A DNA stretch of 64,000 nt, taken from positions 601,001-665,000 of the forward strand of contig CAJNDS010000846.1 of NCBI GenBank assembly GCA_905221605.1, in the 5' to 3' direction. Positions 13,401 through 25,400 of the stretch are shown here, in pieces. Below the pieces are notes generated by a model, which worked only from the letters and a program-made list of their open reading frames with translations, ran no database searches and was not told the DNA's origin. Position 1 is the first letter of the stretch. Each line of letters starts with the position of its first letter. This DNA comes from Symbiodinium natans (lineage: Eukaryota > Sar > Dinophyceae > Suessiales > Symbiodiniaceae). A program made the translations under genes and the position numbers.

Positions 13401-16400
13401 TTTAGCTCTCGATGTTAAATCTTGTCGGCGTCATGGGGAATAGTGTATGTGCGTATTTATAGATACCACATATGGCGTCGATGCATCCCTCAGTGCATTC
13501 AGGGGCTCCGAGAAGGCTCGTCCACAGAGATAGGCATGACGGCACTTGTGACATGATGAGCTAGACACCCTGATTCCTAAACCCTAAGCCCGCAACAACT
13601 GAAGGGCTCGGAGCAAGGACATTCCCATGGACAGCAAAAAGAAGCCAATCCCTCTCCAAGACCCTGATGCATCCCGTTCAACTTGAAAGCCCCAAAGGCC
13701 CCAAGACTTTCCATCCACTCAAAGAATCAACTAGGTTGCCCAGTAACCTAGGATTAATAAGGGTGCCCCTTTTTGCTTAACGGGGTTTATAGGGGAACCT
13801 AGAGCCCCCAAAAAGGGAATAAGGGCACTACTGGGCATCCTAGTCAACCGAGGCGACCCAGCGCAAGGCCTGTGAGCCGCCAGATCACCAAGAAGGCGTC
13901 CCCGATATTACGGTTTGGCGCACCGTGGAAGTCGTCGACGCCTTGGGTATTCAGGTCGCTGGCGCACAGCACTCGGGGGGTTGCGGGGCCGGGTCACTAC
14001 GCCCGACACTTGGGCGTGGACAACCGTGGACGATCTCCCCCACCTGGTTCACCTTAGATGAGGAGGCGGCTTTCACAAGTTCATGCTCCGAGATGCAGGC
14101 AGATACTGTAGCCCACAGGCCAGCAACTGATCCTAAGCCCCTGGTGTCTTGACTCATCTGAATGCCATCAACATAGACTCTTCAGGGCAACTCCCACCCA
14201 GCAAACCACGGGTTTAGGGTAACCCCACCTCACTCCTTCTCAGGATGCAACGAACAGCATCACCTTCTCTTTCAGGACCTGATCATCACACAAGGCAGTG
14301 TCAGTTGAGGTTGGACAACTTGGGCTGAGAAGATGCCCTCGTTAACACGCAACTACTGTACGTTGCAAACAAATAAAAAATCACAGTCACTCCTGTATCC
14401 TGTACATTTTCATACATGCATACATACGGTTGCTGTATGAGGCAACATGAACACCTAAAAACTAGCACAGAGACAGCGCAAGGCGCCTTTAGGTTCCTTC
14501 CGATTCCAGCTACAGGCCCTTCTTTCTTAAGCCACAAGCACCGCAAACAAAAAGGAAAGGCAGGAAGCATAGCGCACCTCTGTAGCCGCCATGAAGTTTC
14601 GAATGTTGCAGAAGCCGATGATGGCCTCGACCTGTCCGAAGTCTTCACTACAGGCTGGGGGCCTTCAGCTCCCTGACAAAACATTCCCTCCTAGGATCAT
14701 CTCACAGAAGCTGAAAAATTGTTGAAAAGGGGAGCATAATAACACAACATCTCAAAGGGCTGGGTGAGTTCAAGGTCCAGGAGCTGGGGAGAAGTATCCT
14801 ATTGTGTAAAATACATTCACACTGGGGTCGGCCCTAAACGCGACCCTTTAAATCTCGTTTGCAGCAGATTCCTAAACGTGTGCGTGTATCGAACATTTAC
14901 AGGCGCACATCATGTAGCCCAACCCCTACTTATACCCCAAGCCGCAGACCCCCAGGCCCCTTCATGAGCCACCTCCCGAGCCCGCACCCTAAACCCTGCA
15001 AGTGCTGTCATCAAGGGTGTAGTGGTCTAGCCTTTAAAGGACTCGCATGTGTCGTGATTCGGGGTTGAGGGTGTAGGGTTGTGCGCCTAAACCCGAAATC
15101 CTAATCCCGAAGACGCTAAAGCCCTATAGTCTGGGATCCCCGGGCGGAAACTTGGTAGCCCGGCAACCAGAACGATAAAGGCTTTAGGCTTCAGAGGTCC
15201 TAACTGTAGGGGTTTGGGTTTAGGGTTTAGGGAACCCAGAATGCCAAAAAAAGGTGAAGCCTTGGAGCCCGGAACCATGGCATTCACCCCAGCAGTGGCA
15301 CTCACCTGGCTTCGCACAGTTTTGGGGGGTTCATGTCAGGCTCGGCTTCAGGGCTGTATAAGGGTTGATAAAGGGTTTTGGCGGGGCTTTAGGGTTTAGG
15401 GTTTAGGGTTTAGGGTGTAGGGTTTAGGGTTTAGGGTTTAGGGTTTAGGGTTTAGGGGCTTTAAGGGTTTATACGGGCTCAAGGGCTATGGGGTTTAAGG
15501 GTGTTTTCAGGGTGTGAGGGTTTAAGGGTTTAAGGGGTTTAAGGGCTTCGGGCTTCGTGCGGGCCGTTTTCGGGGCCAGGGTTTAGGGTTTAGGGTTGAA
15601 GGTGTAGGGTTTGGGCTTAGGGTTTAGGGTTTAAGGCTTATAAGCCTAAGTAGGGTGTAGGGGCTACAACTTCCGCTTCTTACTCCCTCTTAAACTCCCT
15701 CTGAACTCCCAACCTCCGGCTCCGAGTGCTGCAAGAACCCTGCAGATCATCAGACCCCCACACAAAACACCCACAAACACCATCATGAGCCCTGTAACGC
15801 CTACCCTAAAACGCATATAAACCCCAAGACCGCGGAATTCTCCCTCCCTCCCTCCCCCCCCCCTGCAAGCCCAGAATCCTGCACCTACAAACCCTTTAAT
15901 AAGCCCTAGAAACCCAATAAAACAACCCCATAAACCCTACAAACTCTATAAACTATAAACCCTATAAACCCCATAAACTGTACAAGCCCTATAAACCGGA
16001 TGAACCCTATAAGCCTTCAATTATGCACCCTAGAAAACCCCCATACAAAACCGTATAAACCCTACAAACCCTACAAACCCTATAAGCCCAAGAAGCCCTC
16101 TAAACCCTGACTAGGATGGGCCATCCTTGTTAAACCCTAAACCCTAAACCCTAAACCCTAAACCCTAAACCCTAAACCCTAAACCCTAAACCCTAAACCC
16201 TAAACCCTAAACCCTAAACCCTAAACCCTAAACCCTAACCCTAAACCCTAAACCCTAAACCCTAAACCCTAAACCCTAAACCCTAAACCCTAAACCCTAA
16301 ACCCTAAACCCTAAACCCTAAACCCTAAACCCGAAACCCTAAGCCGCGGCCTTCATGTTCTGGCCAATGACCTCCGCCCCCGCCTCACCAAAACCCAGGG

Positions 16401-19400
16401 CCAGGAGCCCGCCGAGCCTTGGGGGGTGGGGGGGGTTTAGGGTTTAGGGTTTAGGGCTTAGGGCTTAGGGCTCAGGGCTCAGGGCTTAGGGCTTAGGGCT
16501 TAGGGTTTAGGGGTTTAGGGTTTAGGGTTTAGGGTTTTTAGGGTTGAGGGTTTAGGGACTAGGGTTTGGGGTTTGGGGTTTAGGGCTCTGAAAAACCCGC
16601 CCCTGTGCTGGCTAGTGAAGGAAAAGGTGTAGGATGCTCGCCCGGTAACCATATTAAAGTAAAAGGCTACTCTTTTTTGGGTTCGTTACTTTATAAGGGA
16701 ACCCAGAACCCAAAACAGGGTAGAGGGTACCACTGGGCTACCAGGGGTACGTAGGAAGAACTTTGGGAGCCCCACTTGATGATGGTCTTCTCCAGCATGA
16801 CCGTCTCCATTGGCTCCTTGGGTCGATGGGTTTAGGATCGTAGGGTTTAGGGTTTAGGGTTTAGGGTTTAGGGTTTAGGGTTTAGGGTTTAGGGTTTAGG
16901 GTTTAGGGTTTAGGGTTTGAAGGGTGTAGGAGCACCACAGTGCTTCATCGAGTGGAGCTTAGGAAGAAGACGGGAGGTTTAGGGTTTGGGGTTTAAGGTT
17001 TAGGGTTTCGGGTTAGGGCCCCTCTTGGCCCTTGAAGCCCTAAAGCCCCAGTCCTTGTGTTTCTTGGCCCGGCGGTACTGGTAGAGAAGCTGGCGGAGAA
17101 AAGCGTGGCCGCATGATGGTGGCTTCTCTTCGGGTTTAGGGTTCAAAGTTTCGGGTTTCGGATTTCAGGCTTAGGGGACCTCTGGGGGGTTTTGGGATGT
17201 TTTTGGGGCGAGCTTGCAGGATCACACGAGCTAAAAAGCGTGTCGCAGAGTGATTGGCAGCTTCTCCTGGGACATCCTGAAGACAACACAATCCAACTTT
17301 TCCCAGAAACCCTGAAGGACCCCGAAAGCGAGAATCGTCCCGAAGCCCCAAACCCTAAACCATAAACCCTAAAACCAAAAACCTTAAACCCAAAACCCAA
17401 AACCCAAAACCCAAAACCCTAACCCTAAACCCTAAACCCTAAACCCTAAACCCTAAACCCTAAACCCTAAACCCTAAACCACACCAATCTCAATTTGCGG
17501 TGAGCCCTGGGTTCTCTTGACCCACCTGCCAGGGGCGGCTCATTTTTTCCAGCTTCTCGCGGAAGCGAGCCTGCTGACATGGGGTCTATGGGCCTTATAG
17601 GGTTTAGGGTTTAGGGTTTAGGGTTTAGGGTTTAGGCGTTTAGGGTTTAGGGTTTAGGGCTTCAACTTCAAGAGTCCAGCTTCCTTGCTGAGTTTTTGAG
17701 ATCAAGGGGTTTGCTTCTGGTCTCGCAACCCGAGAAAAAGTTAAACACTTGCCCAACCCCTAAACCCTAAACCCTAAACCCTAAACCCTAAACCCTAAAC
17801 CGCAAATTGCGCCGGAGCACAGGATTTGATCTGAGGATTTTGGGTTCTCGACTGCTCTGAAAGGGTGGACCACGAACTCTGCGCCTGAGACCTTTGTAGG
17901 GACCTAAAGCCCCAAGCCCTGACCACGCGACACCGTGGAAAGCCCGAGCCTCCGCCTCATTGGGTTTAGGGTTTAGGGTTCAGGGTTCAGGGTTTAGGGT
18001 TTAGGGTTTAGGGTTTAGGGTTGCTCAAGCCTCGTCGACTTCCTCCCTCCTGAACTCCAAGTCACCAAGGCGCATTGCCTGGCTGCTGCGTTTTTCAGGG
18101 TTTAGGGTATGTCTAGGGTTCTGGAGTTGAAAAGGGATGCCAACTTTGTAGGGTTTAGGGTATGGTTAGGGCTCTCGGCATGTGGAGCAATAAGCATTTA
18201 GGGGTTCTGGAGTTTAAAGGGATGCCAACTTTGTGTTTCGTGTCATGAACAAGGCTTCAGGGCTCGAACGTGGACGTTGGAGGCATACCTCACGACAAGA
18301 CAGCATCCGATTTAGCATCAGGATGCACCGCGGTCTCTTCTGCAAACAAGAGTGCAAGCGCATCCTCGCCCTCTGCCACCATTCGCAAAGCCCTCGACCC
18401 TGAATTCCAAACATCAAACCGGAAGGACCCACAGTAGGGTCTACAAGGCCTCCCCTCAGCATGTTCTCCGTATACTACACTTATTAGGCATAGCTCACTA
18501 ACTACTAGGTACACAAGGGACAAAGCCCCAAAACCCTAAACCAAAGTTCGGGAACCTAACCAAGCCCCCAAACCCCGGAAGCCCAGATGGCATGCCTCAA
18601 GCGGGTTGTCTTTGATGGTCTCCATCTTTTCAATCATCCGCTCCTGATCAACTCTGGGCTGATAAGGAGCTCAGAACAGGCTTGACCATGAGAGAAGGCT
18701 ATACTGGAGCCTATCTGATATTGAATGGACACTCATGTTGGTGTTTTACTTTACATGTGCAATAGGGATGGTAAGGGGACCATATTGGTGACTATTTTGG
18801 CTCTGCTTCCAGTGGGCGTGCGGCCGCCATGGTGGTATTCTGATTGCTTTACTCGCTGAGGCTGCCACGATGGGGTTCAGAAGCAGCTCATTTGCGTCCT
18901 TCGACAGCTGAAAGGTCAGGCCGTCAAGCAGGAAGAGATTCGGGCAGGATGGAGGGGTGAGTGCATCCACTTGCAAACACTTGCAGCTTCATAGATCCCC
19001 TTCCTCGTGCAGCACCTCACCTGGGTACATCAAGCCTGACATAGACAGGATGCGTCCCAGCCGAAGCAGACTCCCACCCAAGCCCCCACGGCCCAACAAA
19101 GACCCTTGCAGCCCAAATGGCCGACGTGCCAATACCTAAACCTCGTGCTGTCGCAATCCTATATCTGCAGGCCAAAAAATCGCCCATGACATATCAATAT
19201 CCTCCAGGTGCCTGCCCGCCCCCTCCCCCTCCCCTTCTCAAAACCTAAGCCTGGAACCCCCCATCCCGGTCCGTGGAGAAGGTCATGGCCCCAACGCCCA
19301 CAGCAAAGCAAATGAAGAGGGTCTGCAAGATGCTGAGTCCAGCCTTTGTGCGGGAGGCAAGGTGCTTTAAGGTTCCAGAACAGGGGTGTCAAGGATCATA

Positions 19401-22400
19401 TAGAGGAGGAACTGGATGAGGATTTGGATAAGGAGGATTATGAAGCAGATGGGCTTCGGGCTCAGGGTTTGCTGATGGGCTTGGGCTCGTGATGCCAGGT
19501 CGATATGGTCTCTCAGGGCGTAGGGACTGCAATAGTTCGTCAGCCTAAGATGGAACAAAGCCAGAAAATGGTCCCTGGACTCCCAAACGCTGAAGACCTA
19601 CACGCAACGAGGGACACACTCATGAACCTAAACCCCTCCTCAACAAAAGCTCGACCAAAACCTTAAGGCCCCATGGATCCGGCCTCTAGCTGGGTGTAGC
19701 CTCTCTGGTCAAAGGCAAAGAGGAATGAGAACGACTCACTTTCCTGCATCGCAAGAACAACCACCGCACCCCCTAACCCCTAAACAAACCCCCCAAACTA
19801 TCCGAGCGCACCCCTTAACTGCAGGTCGATCAGCCTTCCTCTGCTAGGAAGCTTGACATCTGCAAGCAGTCGTGCTCTAGGACTTCAGCAGATCCCTGAT
19901 CTCATGCTATCTGAAGAAGGCTCCTGGGATGTGAAGGACAAGGGCGTGATGTACTGCACCTGCCAGCAAGAGGTTTCCTAAGTCCTTCTGCTGCCCGAAA
20001 ACCACTCGAGCAGCATAGACTGTAAACGCCTGAGCCCGAAACCCTAAAGTCGATAGCCCTACATGTCGTCGAGGTACCTTCTTGCCAAGGAATAAGTAGG
20101 GTTTTTAGGGTTTAGGGTTTCGGGTTCAAATTCCAATTGTCTATCTGAGCAATATAGGGTGAGGCATTATTCTGTCGAGTTAGGGTTCGCGTTCAATCCC
20201 TCTGATAAATATTCTCCCGTATCTGGCCCTCTAGAATACATACAGGGAGCACGACCAGGGACCTACCTTGAATTCTGAAGCCCTTCAAGTTTGACACGAT
20301 TCCTAATTTGAAGCTCTGCGGCCCGTGCAAGCCCCAGGGAGGGAGGGTGCAGGGATCAGGGTGGGGTTTAGGGGGTTTCGGGGGTTTCGGGGGCTTAGAG
20401 CTTAGGATTTCTTCACTTCCTCAAAAACGGAACGAACCAAGGGAACCCTTACTGCAACATGGTTGCTAAGCTCTCGGGTGTACAGGTTTCAGGGCTTGGG
20501 GGTGTAGGGCTCACCCTAAACCCTAAACCCTAAACCATTTCGGAGTTGATGGGGTTTAGGGCCGCCCAAACCCAATACCAAATACCCAAAACCCTATACC
20601 CTAAACCCAAAATCCTAAGAACTCGCCTACCTTAAGGGACCCGCTGCCTCTGAGCACCTGAGCTCGGCGTCGACAGAGCATCCGGTGGCGGTCGTCGCGC
20701 GCAACTCCTAGGCGCGGTGGGTGGGGATTTTGACCAAGTGGTTTCAGGGCTTCAGGGTTTTAGGGTTTAGGGTTTAGGGTTCAGGGTTTAGGATTTAGGG
20801 TTTAGGGCGAGAAGACTCAATACTGAAACCAGCTTCTACGTCAACGACCATGGCTGATCTAAGTCACATTGCTCGAAATACCAGTACCTGTCCCCAAAAT
20901 ATCCATAAGGAAGGTCCAGTTTCGGTATGGATTCCCCCTTTGGAGGGACCCCTTTCCAATGGCCCATCTCCCTTCAAAGGTCATTTAGGACAACCCGCGG
21001 CCACAGTCCTAACTGCCAAGAAACCCTTAGGGTTTAGGGTTTAGGGTTTAGGGTTTAGGGTTTAGGGTTTAGGGTTTAGGGTTGAATTCGAAGAGCCTTC
21101 CAACGACTGGGAAATCGGCTGGCTGCACGACGATGCCCACCGCGGAGCGACACTGCTCCTGCCACACGTTGATCAGCCTGCAAGAGCACGCCATTGATTC
21201 AAGGGTATAAGGAGGGACCCCTACAAAAAGCCTTTAATCTTATTCCCCTATACAACCCATTTGGAACCCCTGTATATACATATGTATATATATATATAGA
21301 TACATGTACACCTCATATAGTCCTTATGTACTTAAATCACCCCTAGGGTCCCTTAGCACGGTCCCTCCTTTAGTCCCTTGAGTTTAGGGGATGCCAAATA
21401 TCCTTATATACACGGTATTTAACAAGGGCCCATACTTCGGATTCCTCTATAAACCAGGGCAAGGCACCACACTAATAAAGGGCCCATGGTTCCGACCTTT
21501 TAGGCACTTCTTCAAGGGTTAGGGATTCATAGGGTGGTCATACAGGAGTTGCAGACACCCTAAACCCTAAACCCTAAAAAGGTGCTCAGCATCCTGGGCC
21601 TGAGGAAGATACTTACAATCATGAATCCCTGGAAGTTCCCCCTGGTTCTTAGTAGGGAATGGGGGAATGAGGCACCCTGCATAATCCCCTTAAGGGTCTA
21701 CACATAGGGGCCCTTTAAGGGTATCTACATAGGGGGTCCTTGAGGGTATGCTATCGGGGGATCTAGGGTGCAGTATGTACCTCATTCCCTCATTCCCTAC
21801 TATAAGAATCAGCCAGAGTCTTCTAGTCCAGAGGTGTACGTGTCCCTCATCCGTCTTCACATCGAAGGAACCGACTTCCCGCTGTCGCACCTTCTAAGCC
21901 TAAACCCTAAACCCTAAACCCTAAACCCTAAACCCTAAACCCTAAACCCTAAACCCTAAACCCTAAACCCTAAACTCTAAACCCTAAACCCTAAACCCTA
22001 AACCCTAAACTAAACCCTATCAAGCGCAGCTGAGGCCTGGTTTTGGTCACGCCGGGTAGAGATGGAACAGCCTGGCAGCACTTTGTCTGAGGCGCGGGAC
22101 GCGTAACGGGCTCAACGCCAGAGCACACTGCAGGAGACTACTTGGCGATTAGACACCTTAAATCCTAAACCTTAAACCCTAAACCCAAACGGCAAGTGAC
22201 TGACACTTTGACATACTTAGACTAGTTATGAATTTCCGACAGAAGTGGGCACTAAGACTCGCTCATCAGCTACGGTCCAGTGAGAACCCGCCCCAAGACA
22301 TAATTGCAGCCTGCATGACACTTGCTAATCACATGACAATCCAGCTGGCGCTGCGTCTCCCTGAAAGAAGTCGGTTCGCGCGTAGACTCCATCCCAAACG

Positions 22401-25400
22401 ACCTGGGAAGAGGCGCCGAGAGCACAAAGGAACCAGCCCGATCTGGACCGCCGTTACCATCTATGCAGACTGCGGGCTAAATGTCAAAATTCTCAGCCAT
22501 GGAGAGCTTACTGAATGAAAAGATCCGGGTGACTGGGTTGAGTTGGGTGGAGCCAAATTTAGCACTTCCAGATTCGTTTTCAATCAAACCATTGAGATCC
22601 TTTTTTGGATCCTGCGCCCTAGCCTTGAACGCCTTCCTCAGGTACCCTGAGCGGTGTAGGACGAAGTCAGCAGTATGGCCGCCCTAGAAATACAGACCTG
22701 ACGTGAAGGGTTGACGCCTTTGAGGGCTCGAAGGCATCGCGGCTTCTTCCCGAATGCAAGGAAGCTCTGACAGCTTAGACACATAGAGCAAAGTACCGCT
22801 GACAATAACAGCGGACCTAAAATGAAGTTAAGAGACTATTGCATAACTTTCACACTGCAGAATGCAAATACGAAGTTTCTACATCAAAAATGACTAAATA
22901 CATTTTTGGAAGTATGTGTATTTGATATATCGTATGTTCTGGCAAGCAATCGAGGGCTTACATCCCATGGAGTCAGCGCCGCAGGATGGATCACCCAGAT
23001 TCCTGACCCCCCCCACCCCGCAAACCCAAAACCCTGAACCCTAAACCTTAAACCCTAAACCTTAAACCCTAAACCCTAAACCTTAAACCCTAAACCCTAA
23101 ACCCCGTAAACCTTGAACCGTAACAGCGAGAAGGCCGAGGGACGCTGAGGCTGTCGGGATTCACCCAGAGATCCTGAAGCCAATTAGGGCTAGGGTTTAA
23201 GGGTTAAGGCTTAGGGTTTTCGGTTTAGGTGACAAGCATTGAAATCACCAAGTGCAACAACAAAAACAAAGGCGTGGCAGGACGCGGAGACACACACACA
23301 CACACACAGAGACACACAGAGACGCAGAGACACAGAGACACAGAGACACGGAGACACAGAGACGCAGAGACGCAGAGACGCAGAGACACGGAGACACGCA
23401 GACGCACCCACACACGCACACACACACACACACGCACACACACACACACACACCAAAAGAAAAAAATGAACACCGAAAGACCGCTTCGCATACAAGATTC
23501 ATACAAGCACAGGCCTAGCTGATTGAAGCGATCAATATCTTCAAGCATTGGCCTGGATTCGTGATGTTGATCTAGGTGTATTGTGAAAGCCTGCAAAACT
23601 CAGGAGAGGATATTTTTGCTGACACGAAGAAGTCTTGAAACCCTTCGCAATCCAAGAAGTGACCGACATCATCTGCATCGCGCGATAATACGAAGACATT
23701 GGCAGAAGTGTGCACAGTGGGCTGCTTGATATATCCAGAAAAATGGTCACAGCCATGCCAAGATAGCAGACAGAAACGGCGATACAAGAAGTTTGTCTCA
23801 CCTTTTTGCACGTGTGGCTCCCTGCTCTGATCTCAACTAATGATGCTTGCATGCGAGGTGGGAATCTTCCTTTAGATTTTGGGCGTGTGGGATTATGCAA
23901 TTGAATTACTTTTTTCTGCCGTGACTTAGCGAACTTTGCTTTGCATGTACGCATTCGGAGGCAGACCGAGGTGATGGAGCTGCAGCTGTGTATGTGTCGA
24001 ACTGTCTGTATGGCCTGCGGAACTCAGCGCATGCAAAGACATTATTGAAGCCACGAGTAGGAAGATGGTTGGGGGCACACAAGTGTGTGAGCTGACATGT
24101 GTGTGTGTGTGCGCGTTACTGTGTTGCTGTTGCTTTGTATCCGTGTCCTGAATAGATTTCCGGCTTGCACAAAACAAGCTCTGACATGCCATGCCTTCCT
24201 ACAGTGAGCATGACGAGGCAATCCTTATAGCCCTGGCTGTTCATTCCTTGCATCTCGAAGTGGGAGTTCCGCTTCTGCGATTTGGGTGCTAACCGGTCTC
24301 GATCTGTTCGATCTGTTTCACTGTACCTTCACAGTGGGTTGAATGATGAGCCCAAAGATGTTAAAAAAAAAAAAATATATATATATATATATGTATAGAT
24401 GGTAAAAGATAAATCAGAAATGTTCAGGACACATATTGGAAGGGATCGAGCCTACAAGCGAGAGATCCGAAGGCCTACCTTCGGCTATCCGTTTTTTCAT
24501 TGCCGATGTTAGAAGAAGACTACACAGTAACACAGTACACAAAGGCAAGCATGAGAAACACAAACAATCAGTAGCGGATCCTTGGAGCAAAATCCAGGCG
24601 CCCAGCCGTTGCGGTTGTTGCTTGGTTGTTGACTTGTTGACTTGTTGCTGCTTGTTCTTCTTGTTTTCGATTCGATGGGAGGGATAGGGCAGCGGCGGGG
24701 AACCGCCGCACCCCTAACCCTAAACCCTAAACCCTAAAAACCTAAAACCCCAAAACCCTGAACCCGAAACCCCAAGCTGGGCCGCGCCTGTCCCAGAAAG
24801 CGCTCTTGGTTTAGTGGCGACAGCCTTGGCACTTTACCCCGCGCAGCGCCAAGCCCGAGTAGTAGCGTCTTTGAGACTGCCATGTCGGTAGGGGCTTAAG
24901 GGTTATAGGCCTTATATGCCTTAAACCCTACAAACCCTACGAACCGAACTCTACAAACCCTACAAACCCTAAAAACCTAAACCCGGCAGGGCTTCAGGGT
25001 GTCTGGGGTCCAGTTTAGGACTTCGGGCCTGGAAGGTTCAGGCGGTCAGGGAGCATTCACGTGTGACACCACGTGCCCGTGTCCAGCTCTTGAGGCTTGC
25101 TCCTCTTCCCTTGGGTATGGGGTTTAGGGTTTAGGGTTTAGGGGAGGGTTCGGTTGAGGGTTTTAGGGTTCAGGGCGTAGGGTCGGGTTTCGGGTTGGCT
25201 GAAGTTTCTTTTTTGAAGCCGAGACAAGTTCCCTCTTTGAGCTGCCAGCTGTCCCAGGTATGTTGAATCCACCCACCTTCTAGACGTCGCCCCTGCCATG
25301 GGAGTGGAGGCGGATTCTCCGGCCCCAACCCCAAGGGTAGAATAGGGCTGTTTAAGGAGGGTTCCAATGGTACCAGAAACTAAACATGAGGTTCAAAGCT

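Noticed and set aside
23211-23522. Overlapping Thr/His-, Arg- and Cys/Val-rich frames on both strands
   Set aside because: They arise from the CA/GACACA repeat and have no family resemblance.
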